DNA of 64,000 nucleotides from Verticiella sediminum (GTDB lineage Bacteria > Pseudomonadota > Gammaproteobacteria > Burkholderiales > Burkholderiaceae_B). Numbering within the stretch: the stretch's first letter is position 1; every line of letters begins with the position of its first letter. The stretch lies in assembly GCF_007558815.1 (NCBI RefSeq), contig NZ_VLTJ01000016.1, forward strand, positions 1 to 64,000, written 5' to 3'. Position numbers and translations under genes: made by a program. The notes under the pieces are model-generated. The model did no database searches. It was not told where the DNA came from and saw only the letters and a list, made by a program, of their open reading frames with translations. Positions 34,280 through 46,121 of the stretch are shown in pieces.

Positions 34280-35772
34280 GTAGCGTCATTCGGAGGGGCG
34301 GCGAGCCAAGCGAGCGCCGTTTTGCCGTCGGTGCAGATGCCGGCGTCCGGCAGGCCGGCCTCGACCAGGCGCGCCCGCCATTGCTCGATACGCGCGGCCG
34401 GCGCCTCGCCGACGAGCCAGACCCGCGCATGCCGGGCCGAACCGGCGAGTTCCGCGGCCAGGCGAGCGGTGCCGCGATCCGGCGTCTGCGGCGCATGGCA
34501 GGCAATCAGCAGGCGCGCCGGAGGGTGGGCGGCGAATGCGTCGAGCAGTGCGCCGCGCAGCTTGCGGCCGTCGATGGTGCCCGCGTCGATTGCGTCGGCG
34601 GGCAGCGCCGGCGGCCATGGAAGGTCCGCGGGCAGCTCGATGGCGACCAGTACCTGCGCCTGCGGTGCATCGAGGCGCTCGCGCAGGCCCTCGGGCAGGG
34701 GCGTGGCGCCGGCCGCGGGCAGGGTCGAGGCATCGCCGGCCGAGGGAAACTGCGAGGGTGTCGCGTCCGTCACGCCCAGGCGCGCGCTGCTGGGCTGCAG
34801 GCGTTCGCGCAGTACGGCGAAAGTGGCGTCGTCGGTGTCCACGCGCAGCCGATGGCGCCGCGCCAGCAGCAGGGCCGCGCAGGCGAGGAGGGCAAGCGCG
34901 CGGGGCAGCACGCCGTAGACCACCAGGCAGCCCAGCAGCCAGTTCGACCACAACACTTGCGCCGGCGCATCGAGCGGCATGGCCGCGCCGCTCGCGCGAA
35001 CGATGTCGGGCCCGGGTACGGGAAAGCCGAAAAGCGCCGGCAGGCGGCCGAGCGCCTGGGTCAGGCCGACGAAGGTGTCCGGCCCGAGCAGCGTGGTTTC
35101 CCACACGAAGCCGTAGCGGCGCGTCGCCAGCATGGCAACCAGCGTGAGCAGGGCGGAAAGCAGGGCCAGCAGCCACCAGGCGTTGGCAAAGCAGCCCACG
35201 CCGGCGCGCAGCATGCCGGCGCGGCCGAGCAGCGCGAACAGGGCGCGCGGCAGCAGGGCCGCCGCGGCGGGACGGCTGCCGTCGAGCCGTGTGCCGGCGG
35301 CGGCCACGGGCGGCAGACGCGACAGCCGTGTCGCTGCGCCGAGGACTGCACGCACGAGCACACTGCCGACGCGCTCGCCCCAGCCCATGCCGACCAGCCA
35401 GACGATGAAGGTGAGCGCGTGCAGGCCCAGCAGCCCGCCCAGGGCCCAGAACAGATTCACCGGCCGGCTGCCGTCGCCCAGCGCGGCGGCGGCCGCACCC
35501 GCGCCGGACAGCACCGCGATCAGGCAGGCGAGTGGGCCGAGCAGCCAGGCATTGTCTCGCCAGCGGCGGGCAATGGCGTCGAGCCCTTCGCGCTTGGCGA
35601 GCTCGACATTGCGGCGCAGCAGCGCCGTCTCCACCGGCAACCCGCTGTGGCGCAGATGCCGCACGATCTCGCTGTCTTCATAGGGCCCCCAGCGGTGCTC
35701 GGCCATGCGTATGGTCTCGGCGAGCCAGGCGGCGTAGCGGGGCAGCGGGGAATCGTCGGCGTAGCGTGTCAT
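34270..35772 (-). CDS. DUF2868 integral membrane protein
   Basis: 500-residue protein with several membrane helices: LGPLACLIAVLSGAGAAAAA, LFWALGGLLGLHALTFIVW, ALLSALLTLVAMLAT and LLGCLVVYGVLPRALALLA. The soluble C-terminal domain (LPWPPALPADAIDAGTIDGR onward) has a nucleotide- or TIR-like alpha/beta look but no firm match. The conserved N-terminus RYAAWLAETIRMAEHRWGP supports starting at ATG 35772 rather than 21 codons earlier, although no Shine-Dalgarno is obvious. It precedes the DUF3482 GTPase. The function of the pair is unknown. Confidence 0.88.
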   Translation of the reverse strand: MTRYADDSPLPRYAAWLAETIRMAEHRWGPYEDSEIVRHLRHSGLPVETALLRRNVELAKREGLDAIARRWRDNAWLLGPLACLIAVLSGAGAAAAALGDGSRPVNLFWALGGLLGLHALTFIVWLVGMGWGERVGSVLVRAVLGAATRLSRLPPVAAAGTRLDGSRPAAAALLPRALFALLGRAGMLRAGVGCFANAWWLLALLSALLTLVAMLATRRYGFVWETTLLGPDTFVGLTQALGRLPALFGFPVPGPDIVRASGAAMPLDAPAQVLWSNWLLGCLVVYGVLPRALALLACAALLLARRHRLRVDTDDATFAVLRERLQPSSARLGVTDATPSQFPSAGDASTLPAAGATPLPEGLRERLDAPQAQVLVAIELPADLPWPPALPADAIDAGTIDGRKLRGALLDAFAAHPPARLLIACHAPQTPDRGTARLAAELAGSARHARVWLVGEAPAARIEQWRARLVEAGLPDAGICTDGKTALAWLAAPPNDATLT

Positions 35773-35928
35773 GTAGGAGACGGATGGGCGGGCAGGGCTG
35801 AGTTTATTGCATCGCGCCGGCGCCAACACTGGCATGCGCGCGCAACATGTCGTTTAATCCAGCTACATACAAAGAAACAAAAAGCATGCACCGCGCCCGC
35901 CAGGCCGTGCCCGCCCCGAGATTTGTCG

Positions 35929-36672
35929 ATGTCCCAGTCCGAGCGCCCGATTCCCATCCTCACGTACCACCAGGTTGCGCCGCCGCCACCGTCCGGTACG
36001 CCGTTTCGCAGCCTGACGGTTGCTCCCGGCGTGTTTGCGCGGCACATGCGTGCGCTGCGCATGCTGGGCTGGCGCGGCTTGTCGATGCACGAGCTGATGC
36101 CGTATCTGTCCGGCGAGCGCGAGGGCAAGGTGTTCGGCCTGACCTTCGACGACGGCTATCGCAACGTGCTGCAGCATGCCTTGCCCGTGCTGCGCGCCAC
36201 CGGCCACACTGCGACCAACTACTTCGTCGCCGCGCATGCGGGGGGCACGAATTTCTGGGATGCCGGCAACGGCGTACCGGCCGCCGCGCTCATGAACGAG
36301 GACGAGATCCGTAGCTGGGCGGCCGCGGGCATGGAGGTCGGTTCGCACACGCTTGACCATGCCCGCCTGACCGAGCTTGCCCCGGACGACGCCCGGCGCC
36401 AGATCGACCATGCCCGCGCGCGGCTGGAGACTGTGGTGCAGCAGCCGGTGGAGGCCTTCTGTTATCCCTATGGCGCCTATGCGCCCGAGCACGCCGACAT
36501 GGCGCGCGCAGCCGGCTATCGGACGGCGACCACGACGCGACGCGGGCGCACGCGCCGGGGTGACGATCCCTGGCACCTGCGCCGGGTTCCCGTGGTGCGT
36601 TCGACGCATTTGCTCGGTTTGCTGCAGAAGATGATGACGGCCTACGAAGACCGGCGCGGAGAGCCTGCGTGA
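35929..36672 (+). CDS. Polysaccharide deacetylase (NodB domain, CE4)
   Basis: 247-residue metal-dependent deacetylase. ILTYHQVAPPPPS opens the NodB fold. TFDDGYRNV carries the catalytic and metal-binding Asp pair. EVGSHTLDHARLTEL holds the two metal His residues (HxxxH form), and CYPYGAY is motif 3. No signal peptide is visible, so it would act in the cytoplasm or on lipid-linked sugars. It overlaps the next glycosyltransferase gene by four bases (GTGA), suggesting work on the same glycan. The start was placed at 35929 where the conserved domain begins. Confidence 0.92.
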   Translation: MSQSERPIPILTYHQVAPPPPSGTPFRSLTVAPGVFARHMRALRMLGWRGLSMHELMPYLSGEREGKVFGLTFDDGYRNVLQHALPVLRATGHTATNYFVAAHAGGTNFWDAGNGVPAAALMNEDEIRSWAAAGMEVGSHTLDHARLTELAPDDARRQIDHARARLETVVQQPVEAFCYPYGAYAPEHADMARAAGYRTATTTRRGRTRRGDDPWHLRRVPVVRSTHLLGLLQKMMTAYEDRRGEPA

Positions 36673-37883
36673 GTGCAAGTTTCCCGGCTGCGGCACCGCA
36701 TGGCCGCCGACTGCGGATCGCGTTCGTGGCGCGTCGCTTCGGCGCGCGCTTCGGCGGCGCCGAAGCCTATGGCGAGCGCGTGCTGGCCGAACTCGCGCAG
36801 CGCCACGACATCCATGTGTTCTGCCAGGAGTGGGACAGCCCGCTGCCGCTGGCGCACACCCTGGTCGGATGCAACCGCCGCCTGCCGCGCTGGCTGAACC
36901 TGCTCGACTTCGGCCGGCGCTGCGCGCCCTTGCTGCGCGGTTTCGACGTGGTGCACAGTCACGAGAACCTCTGGCTGGGCGATGTGCAAGTCGTACATGT
37001 CATGCCGGTACGCTATTCGCGGTTGCACAATCCGCCGAGCTGGCGGCGCCGGCTGCGGTCGCTCACCAGCATGCGCTGGCTCACCTACTTGGCGCTCGAG
37101 GCGCTGCGCGTTCAGGCGCGCCCGCAGCGTACGGTCGTGGCGGCATCGGCCCTGATCGCGCAGCAACTGTCGACCGCCTATGCGCGCATGGCGCCGGTAC
37201 AAGTGATCACACCCGGCGTGCAGCTTCCTGCGCAGCCCCGTGACCAGGCCGCTGCGCGCGCCCGGCTGGGCCTGACGCCGGGTCGCGTCTATCTGCTGTT
37301 GATCGCCAACGACCCCGTGCGCAAGGGGCTGGACGCCGCGCTGGACGCGCTTGCCCGGCTGCCCGAGCGCACGCAGTTGCTCGTCGTCGGCGGCGACGCG
37401 GCCACGGCCGAGCGCGTGCGGGCGAGCGCCCTGGCGTCGAACGTGGCGGCTCGTGTGCAAGCCTGGCCCGGCCAGCGCGATGTGGACGTGTTCTACGACG
37501 CCGCCGACATCTGCCTCTTCGCCACGCTGGGCGACGCTTTCGGCATGGTGCCGCTGGAGGCGATGGCGCACGGCCTGCCGGTGATCCTCAGCCCTGCGCG
37601 CTACTGCGGCTTTGCGGGCCACCTGATGCCGGAGCGCGATGCGCTGGTTCTGGACGATCCGCGGGATAGCGGGGAGATCGCGCACGCCGTGCGTCGGCTG
37701 ATGGACGATCCCGCGCTGTGCGAGGCTCTGGTCGCCGCCGGGCATCGTGTCGCGCAGACCTTCGGCTGGCGCACGATCGCGGCGCAGTTCGAGCACGTCT
37801 ACCTGGCCGATGCGCGGGCGGACGTCCTGCTGCCGAGCCGCGAAGCGGGCGGCGGTGAGGATACGATCGCCGGTTCGCGCTAG
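36669..37883 (+). CDS. Glycosyltransferase family 4
   Basis: 404-residue GT-B enzyme. The N-terminal domain has RRFGARFGGAEAYGERVLAEL and FDVVHSHENLW. The C-terminal nucleotide-sugar domain has LLLIANDPVRKGLDAAL, then DVFYDAADICLFATLGDAFGMVPLEAMAHGLPVI, which carries the EX7E-type motif. It resembles WaaG-like or capsule-type retaining transferases; donor and acceptor are unknown. The start is GTG at 36669, overlapping the stop of the deacetylase gene. It is the last gene before the clpB promoter region. Confidence 0.92.
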   Translation: MSASFPAAAPHGRRLRIAFVARRFGARFGGAEAYGERVLAELAQRHDIHVFCQEWDSPLPLAHTLVGCNRRLPRWLNLLDFGRRCAPLLRGFDVVHSHENLWLGDVQVVHVMPVRYSRLHNPPSWRRRLRSLTSMRWLTYLALEALRVQARPQRTVVAASALIAQQLSTAYARMAPVQVITPGVQLPAQPRDQAAARARLGLTPGRVYLLLIANDPVRKGLDAALDALARLPERTQLLVVGGDAATAERVRASALASNVAARVQAWPGQRDVDVFYDAADICLFATLGDAFGMVPLEAMAHGLPVILSPARYCGFAGHLMPERDALVLDDPRDSGEIAHAVRRLMDDPALCEALVAAGHRVAQTFGWRTIAAQFEHVYLADARADVLLPSREAGGGEDTIAGSR

Positions 37884-37950
37884 TGGCGTGTCGCCGCGTC
37901 CGGTCTTGGCGCGCTGCAAAAAAAACAATAACCCTGTGTGCTTCAGGGTA

Positions 37951-37975
37951 TTGAAACCGCTCGCGGGGCCCCAAT
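37951..37975 (+). promoter_or_regulatory. Sigma-32 (heat-shock) promoter of clpB
   Basis: TTGAAA (37951-37956), 12-nt spacer, CCCCAAT (37969-37975). This matches the sigma-32 elements CTTGAAA and CCCCAT at slightly short spacing, and it lies about 165 nt upstream of clpB, a classic sigma-32 target. Confidence 0.8.
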
Positions 37976-38138
37976 CTGCAGGTCAACGCCACAGTCCGGT
38001 ATGCCATGTGCTGGCAAACGGGCAGTTGTGGCCAACGACTCATGCAGGATCTCCCACGGCCGGACAGACGGCGGCCAGGCTGCCCAGGGCGCGCCGAAGC
38101 GGGGGTTCCGGCATTTTCCTGGAAGGAAAAACAGACCC

Positions 38139-40745
<2,607 letters not shown>

Positions 40746-40752
40746 GAAGGTC

Positions 40753-40866
40753 GGGCCGCCCCCCGCGCGGGCGGCCCCAGCGTGTGCGGACAGGCTGCCG
40801 CTACGGGCGCAAACCATCCACGGCATCCACGAGGGCCGAGTCCTGTGCACAGGACTCGGCCCTTTT
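40753..40866 (+). terminator. Terminator region after clpB (two hairpins)
   Basis: A 9-bp hairpin GGGCCGCCC/GGGCGGCCC (40753-40777) is followed by a perfect 30-nt palindrome at 40833-40862 (13-bp stem GGGCCGAGTCCTG, TGCA loop) and TTTT. The second is a textbook Rho-independent terminator. Confidence 0.9.
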
Positions 40867-40921
40867 GGTCTGTGCTGGACGCTTGTACTGTTACACCTGC
40901 GCCACCCACCTCGTCCGACAG

Positions 40922-41905
40922 ATGCCAGAAGCCATCCATGTTCCTGCCGCCGACGGTCATGCGCTGCGCGGCTTCGCCTGGCGGCACGCCGGCCCGCCGG
41001 CGCGAGCGCGGCCCGTCGTCATCGTCAACAGTGCGACATCGGTGGCATGCCGCTACTACGAACGCTTCGGCAACGCGCTGCACGAACAGGGCTGCGACGT
41101 GCTGACCTACGACTATCGGGGCATCGGCGGGTCCCGGCATGGCCCGCTGCGCCGGCTGTCGGCGGGCTGGCTCGATTGGGGCGTGCATGACTTCGAGGGC
41201 GTGCTCCGCTATGCCGCCGCGAACTTTCCCGGGCAGCCGATATATGTGGTCGGCCATTCGATCGGCGGCTTCGTGATCGGCCTGGCCCCGTCCGCATACC
41301 TGGTCGAGCGCATTTTCACGATGGGCGCGCAGTTCGCCTACTGGCGCGACTACGCGCGGCACGCGCGTGCGCGCATGTTCGTGCGCTGGCACGTCGCCAT
41401 GCCGCTGATCGCGCGCGCCCTGGGTTACGTGCCGGCCAAGCGGCTGGGCTGGATGGAAGACACGCCCAAGGGCGTGGCGCTCGACTGGGCGCGCATGGGG
41501 CCGCGCTTCGAGGCCTCGCTGCGCGGTGCGGACCCGACGCTGGCAAGCCGCTTCGGCCAGGTGCGCGCGCCCATCCTGGCGCTGGGCGTCGAGGACGACC
41601 CCTTCGGCACCGTGCCCGCGATCGACCGCCTGCTCGGCTACTACACGCGCAGCGAGCGCCATCACCTGCGCCTCGCGCCCGCTGCGATCAGCGAGGCCGG
41701 CATCGGCCATTTCGCTTTCTTTCACCAGCGGTTTCGCGCCTCGCTCTGGCCGCTCGCGATGGATTGGCTGCTCAGGCAGCGGCTTCCTGCCCCGCTGCCG
41801 GGGCCTTTGACACACTACCCCGCGCAAGACGGCATTCTTGCGCAAGAACCAGGACGCCCCCATCCGGGCACGTGCCTTTCTCCCAGGGACCGGAACAGCC
41901 CATGA
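40922..41905 (+). CDS. Alpha/beta hydrolase (serine hydrolase fold)
   Basis: 327-residue hydrolase. VLTYDYRGIGGSRHG is the usual strand-turn before the active site. The nucleophile elbow is VVGHSIGGFVIGL (GHSIG, GxSxG). A late Asp in LALGVEDDPFGT and His in ISEAGIGHFAFF complete the triad. The substrate is unknown; such proteins often act as esterases. The C-terminal tail (about 25 residues after the domain) overlaps the next gene by four bases, so the two are coupled. The longer frame upstream overlaps clpB and its terminator and is not used. Confidence 0.88.
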   Translation: MPEAIHVPAADGHALRGFAWRHAGPPARARPVVIVNSATSVACRYYERFGNALHEQGCDVLTYDYRGIGGSRHGPLRRLSAGWLDWGVHDFEGVLRYAAANFPGQPIYVVGHSIGGFVIGLAPSAYLVERIFTMGAQFAYWRDYARHARARMFVRWHVAMPLIARALGYVPAKRLGWMEDTPKGVALDWARMGPRFEASLRGADPTLASRFGQVRAPILALGVEDDPFGTVPAIDRLLGYYTRSERHHLRLAPAAISEAGIGHFAFFHQRFRASLWPLAMDWLLRQRLPAPLPGPLTHYPAQDGILAQEPGRPHPGTCLSPRDRNSP

Positions 41906-42336
41906 ACGACAGCCAAGAACGGATCGCCAGCAGCTTTGCCGCGCAGGGCCTGATGCAAACCCTGGGCGCGAAGCTGGCCCTGGTGGCGGATGGCGAAGTG
42001 CATATCGAACTTGCCTTTTCCAGGCACCTCTCGCAGCAGCATGGTTTCGTGCACGCGGGGGCCATCACCAGCGTGCTGGACAGCGCCTGCGGCTACGCGG
42101 CGCTGACGCGGGCGCCACAGGGTTGCGAAGTCGTGACCGCGGAGTTCAAGATCAATCTCCTGCGGCCGGCGTTGGGCGAACGCTTCCTGGCCATCGGGAA
42201 GGTGCAGAACGCGGGGAAGTCGCTCACGGTGTGCACCGGCGAGGTTCGGGCGTTCGCCGGCGGCGAGGCCTCCGGCAAGGTGGTGGCCCTCATGCAGGCG
42301 ACCATTGCAAATGTCGCGGTGCGCGAGTCGGATTAG
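41902..42336 (+). CDS. PaaI-like hotdog thioesterase
   Basis: 144-residue single hotdog domain. QHGFVHAGAITSVLDSACGYAAL is the conserved helix with the catalytic Asp (VLDSACG). VVTAEFKINLLRPALGERFLA is the following beta sheet. It is expected to hydrolyse acyl- or aroyl-CoA thioesters in the cytoplasm. ATG 41902 overlaps the end of the hydrolase gene and is chosen because the domain starts right after it. It is convergent with the Bug gene that ends 17 nt away. Confidence 0.93.
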   Translation: MNDSQERIASSFAAQGLMQTLGAKLALVADGEVHIELAFSRHLSQQHGFVHAGAITSVLDSACGYAALTRAPQGCEVVTAEFKINLLRPALGERFLAIGKVQNAGKSLTVCTGEVRAFAGGEASGKVVALMQATIANVAVRESD

Positions 42337-42352
42337 TCTTCGACCTGGCGAC

Positions 42353-43306
42353 CTACTGCCTGGCAATGTTCAGGGATTCTGCCACCTTGCCCAGCGCCGC
42401 ATACTCATCCCTGATCATGCGGTCCAGTTCGGCGCCGGTGCGTATCACGACCTGCTCGCCCGCATCTGCCACGAATTTCTGGACCGCGGGCTTTTGCGCG
42501 GCGTGGCTGAAGGCTGCCTGCAGCTTCTGCACCACGGGGAGCGGCAGGTTCTTGGGGCCCAGCACGCCGCGCCAGAGCAGGGTTTGTTCCTCTGGCACCC
42601 CGATGTCGGTAAGGCTGGCGGCGTTGGGCAGCATGGGTGTGCGCTCGGCGGAACTGAGCAGCGGGCAGACGACCTTGCCGTTGTCCAGATGGGATTTGAT
42701 CGGCAGGATGGAGCCGACATAGATGTCCACGTGGCCACCCAGGAAGTTGTTCAATGTGTCGCCTGCTCCCTTGAACGGGACACCAAGTACCGACAATTTC
42801 TTGGCGCGGAAAATGCGCTCGGATGCCAATTGCCCTATGCCGCCGACGCCGTCGTTGCCATAGGTGTACTTGCCGGGGTTCTTCTCCAAGGTGGCGATGA
42901 ACTCCTGACCCGTGCGGGCGGGGAATTCCGACTTCACGCAGAATACATACGGCGCGCTGGATAGCTGGATGATGGGTGTGAAGTCGTCCGGACCGTAGCT
43001 GTCGCGCAGGCTATGCGGTACGGCTGTTACCGGGCTGTTCCAGACGGCGGCCAGGGTAGCGCCGTCCGGCGCCGAGCGGATCATCTGGTTCATGCCGATC
43101 GCGCCGCCGGCGCCGCCCACATTGACGACCACCAGCGGGCCGTCGAGTTTTTCCTCGGCCGCCAGCGCAAAGGTGCGAAAGAAACCGTCGGTGCCGCCAC
43201 CCGGCGGGGCCGGGATGATCAGGCGTGCCTGCTGCGCGGCCGCGGGCAGGGCGAGCGCGAGCAGAGGGGCGGCGAGCAGGGCGCGAAGCAAAGCGTGCTT
43301 TTTCAT
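42353..43306 (-). CDS. Bug-family periplasmic carboxylate receptor
   Basis: 317-residue solute-binding protein with a signal peptide (MKKHALLRALLAAPLLALAL, cleaved near AAAQQ). Bug signatures are IPAPPGGGTDGFFRTFALA and VVNVGGAGGAIGMNQMIR. The loop usually ENKPGA is replaced by VNVGGAG, a more divergent member. It lies 36 nt after the aconitase gene in a minus-strand operon with an amidohydrolase, so it probably delivers their tricarboxylate or lactone substrate. GGAGA precedes the ATG at good spacing. Confidence 0.93.
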   Translation of the reverse strand: MKKHALLRALLAAPLLALALPAAAQQARLIIPAPPGGGTDGFFRTFALAAEEKLDGPLVVVNVGGAGGAIGMNQMIRSAPDGATLAAVWNSPVTAVPHSLRDSYGPDDFTPIIQLSSAPYVFCVKSEFPARTGQEFIATLEKNPGKYTYGNDGVGGIGQLASERIFRAKKLSVLGVPFKGAGDTLNNFLGGHVDIYVGSILPIKSHLDNGKVVCPLLSSAERTPMLPNAASLTDIGVPEEQTLLWRGVLGPKNLPLPVVQKLQAAFSHAAQKPAVQKFVADAGEQVVIRTGAELDRMIRDEYAALGKVAESLNIARQ

Positions 43307-43342
43307 GATGACTGTCTCCTTCGGTGGTGAATGCGATAGGCT

Positions 43343-46117
43343 TCAACGGGCTTGCCGGGCCGCGCCGCAGCGTTGTCCGGACTGGCCGGCGTCATGCCAG
43401 GCGAGCTGGTGGCGCAGGACATGGGGCAGTACTCCGCCCTGGCGGATGTAGGCAGCCTCTCGGCTGGTCTCCACGCATAGACGCAACGCAACAGTGCTCG
43501 TGCGGCCGTCGCTTCGCCAGATGCGCAGATCCAGAATCTGGCCAGGTACGACATCCTGCCCGAGGCCTTCCACGGCGAACGTCTCGCTGCCGTCCAAGTC
43601 AAGGGTGTCGCTGTCGATGCCCTCGGGCAACTGACAGGGCAGGACGCCCATGCCGACAAGATTGCTGCGATGGATGCGTTCGAAGCTGCTGGCGATCACG
43701 GCACGCACACCCAGCAGATAGGTACCTTTCGCCGCCCAGTCGCGGCTCGAACCCGTGCCGTACTCTCTGCCCGCGAAGACCAGTAGCGGCACTCCGCGCT
43801 CGCGGTACGTGGCCGCTGCCTCGCTGATCGACACGATGTTCCCGTCCGGTACCAGGCGGGTCCAGCCACCCTCGCGGCCCCCCGCCATCCGGTTGCGCAG
43901 GCGCACGTTGGCGAACGTGCCGCGGATCATGACCTCATGGTTGGCGCGGCGCGCCACATACGTGTTGAAGGATATGGGTGCCACACCGTTGGCCTGCAAA
44001 TAGATGCCTGCCGGCGAGTCCGGCGCGATGGCGCCGCCGGGACTGATGTGGTCGGTAGTGATCGAATCGCCCAGGATCGCCAGAGCGCGTGCGCCGGCGA
44101 TCGCCTCAAGCGGTGCGGGGCTGGCCGGCACCGCTTGCAGAAAGGGAGGTCGGCGCAGGTAGGTGGACGCCTCGTTCCAGGTGTAGTGCTCGCCGTGCGG
44201 CGCGGGCAGGGCATCCCAGAGCGGATTGGTCAGCGCCTGCGCGGCGTAACCGATGCGAAAGTGCGTGCTGTCGGCGGCACAAGGCAGAAGCGCCTGGATA
44301 TCGGCTTCTGCTGGCCAGAGATCCTGCAAGAATACGGGCACTCCCGTGCAGTCGAAGCCCAGCGGCTCCTTTTCCGTATCCAGAATGCGGCCCGCGATGG
44401 CAAAGGCGACGACCAGCGGAGGGCTCATCAGATAGTTGGCGCGAACGGCCGGGTGGACGCGTGCCTCGAAGTTGCGGTTGCCCGAAAGGACGGCGGCCAC
44501 GACCAGGTTCCGCTTGGCGATCTGCGTCTGTACGGCCTCGGGTAGCGGGCCGGAATTGCCCATGCATGTGGCGCACCCGAACCCCGCCACCTGGAATCCC
44601 AGAGATGCCAGGCTCTCCAGCAGGCCGGCTTGCTGCAGATAGGCCGCCACGGCCTTGGAGCCGGGCGTGAACGATGTCTTGACGTGCGGGGCCGCACGCA
44701 GGCCGCGGCGCACGGCGTGGCGCGCCAGCAAGCCGGCCGCCAGCAGTACGGCGGGGTTGGAAGTGTTGGCGCAGGAGGTGATGGCGGCAATGACGATATC
44801 GCCGTCGGCCAGCTCGGCCGGCGCCGCGAGGCCGGCGTTGCGTTGCTGTGGTTCGCGCACCGGCCGTCGCAGGAAGCTGCGCGTCGCATGGCCGAAGCCG
44901 CCTTGTTCCGCAGGCAGCGACAGCAGTCGCTCGAACTGTGCGGCCATGTCGCGCAGGTCGATACGGTCTTGCGGGCGGCTCGGCCCGCTGACGCTGGGGC
45001 GGATTGTCGAGAGGTCGATGTGCAGCAGGGCGCTGTAGTCGATGTCGCCCGCGGCCGGGATGCCGAACATGTCTTGCGCGCGCCAATAGGCGCGTATGCG
45101 CTCCAGGTGTTCCGGCGAACGGCCCGTGCTGGCAAGATAGTCCATCGTGCGTTCGTCGATACAGAAGAATGCGGCGGTGGCACCGTATTCGGGCGCCATG
45201 TTGGCGATGGTGCAGCGCTCGGGCGCTGCAAGTTCCGCTGCCCCTGCGCCGACGAACTCCACGAATTTGCCGACGACGCCAGCCTGGCGCAAGTGCCGGG
45301 TCAAGGTCAGGGCGATATCGGTGGTGGTGATGCCAGCCCCCACGCGGCCCGAGAGTTCGACGCCCACCACGTCCGGCAGGCGCAACATCAAGGGTTGGCC
45401 GAGCATGGCGGCTTCGGCTTCGATCCCGCCCACCCCCCAGCCGAGCACACCCAGCCCGTTGATCATGGCGGTGTGGCTGTCGGGGCCGATCAAGCTGTCG
45501 GGGTACAGCAGATCGCCATCCTGGCATACCTGGTGCGCCAGGAACTCCAGGTTCACCTGGTGCAGGATGCCGTTGCCCGGCGGCACGATGCGGATGCGCT
45601 CGAAAGCTTGCGCGGCCCATTTGAGGAAACCATAGCGTTCGGCGTTGCGCGTGAACTCCAGGCGAAGGTTGCGTTCGGCGGCATCCGCGGCGCCGGCATG
45701 GTCCACCTGCAGCGAGTGGTCGACCACCAGGTCCACAGGTAGCGCCGGGGCGATGGCCGTGGCGGGCGCGCCGTGCTCGCGGGCCGCGTCGCGCATGGCC
45801 GCAAGATCGGCCAGCAGTGGGATGCCGGAGGCATCGGGAGCCAGGATGCGTGCGACCGTGAATGGGACGTCGGGACGCTGATCGTCGCGGGGCTGCCAGT
45901 CCAGCACGGCGCTCATCGCGCGCGTCATATCGTGGCTGCCGTCGTGGTGGCGCAGCAGGGCCTCCAGCACGATGCGCAAGGTGCAGGGCAGTCGGCGCAG
46001 ATCGCGGGTGCTTCGCGCTTGCAGGGTGGACAGCGCATGGAAGGCCCCCAGGCGCCTGCCGTCCTGCGCGTACAGATCGCGACGGGAATCGGGCGGTGTG
46101 CAGGACGTCTCGTGCAT
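43343..46117 (-). CDS. Aconitate hydratase family enzyme (AcnA-like)
   Basis: 924-residue [4Fe-4S] hydro-lyase of the AcnA/IRP branch. DSLIGPDSHTAMINGLGVLGWGVGG, AAITSCANTSNPAVLLAAGLL and GFGCATCMGNSGPLP supply the substrate loop and the three cluster cysteines. The C-terminal swivel domain has GREYGTGSSRDWAAKG. It is slightly longer than AcnA and divergent at the N-terminus. The catabolic setting (Bug receptor, amidohydrolase, GntR) suggests it isomerises or hydrates a special tricarboxylate rather than serving the TCA cycle. The start at 46117 lies 4 nt after the amidohydrolase stop, so it is coupled. Confidence 0.93.
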   Translation of the reverse strand: MHETSCTPPDSRRDLYAQDGRRLGAFHALSTLQARSTRDLRRLPCTLRIVLEALLRHHDGSHDMTRAMSAVLDWQPRDDQRPDVPFTVARILAPDASGIPLLADLAAMRDAAREHGAPATAIAPALPVDLVVDHSLQVDHAGAADAAERNLRLEFTRNAERYGFLKWAAQAFERIRIVPPGNGILHQVNLEFLAHQVCQDGDLLYPDSLIGPDSHTAMINGLGVLGWGVGGIEAEAAMLGQPLMLRLPDVVGVELSGRVGAGITTTDIALTLTRHLRQAGVVGKFVEFVGAGAAELAAPERCTIANMAPEYGATAAFFCIDERTMDYLASTGRSPEHLERIRAYWRAQDMFGIPAAGDIDYSALLHIDLSTIRPSVSGPSRPQDRIDLRDMAAQFERLLSLPAEQGGFGHATRSFLRRPVREPQQRNAGLAAPAELADGDIVIAAITSCANTSNPAVLLAAGLLARHAVRRGLRAAPHVKTSFTPGSKAVAAYLQQAGLLESLASLGFQVAGFGCATCMGNSGPLPEAVQTQIAKRNLVVAAVLSGNRNFEARVHPAVRANYLMSPPLVVAFAIAGRILDTEKEPLGFDCTGVPVFLQDLWPAEADIQALLPCAADSTHFRIGYAAQALTNPLWDALPAPHGEHYTWNEASTYLRRPPFLQAVPASPAPLEAIAGARALAILGDSITTDHISPGGAIAPDSPAGIYLQANGVAPISFNTYVARRANHEVMIRGTFANVRLRNRMAGGREGGWTRLVPDGNIVSISEAAATYRERGVPLLVFAGREYGTGSSRDWAAKGTYLLGVRAVIASSFERIHRSNLVGMGVLPCQLPEGIDSDTLDLDGSETFAVEGLGQDVVPGQILDLRIWRSDGRTSTVALRLCVETSREAAYIRQGGVLPHVLRHQLAWHDAGQSGQRCGAARQAR

Positions 46118-46121
46118 GACG

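Noticed and set aside
34381-36672. Very long plus-strand frame running through DUF2868 into the deacetylase
   Set aside because: Only the part from 35929 matches a family (NodB); the rest is antisense to DUF2868.
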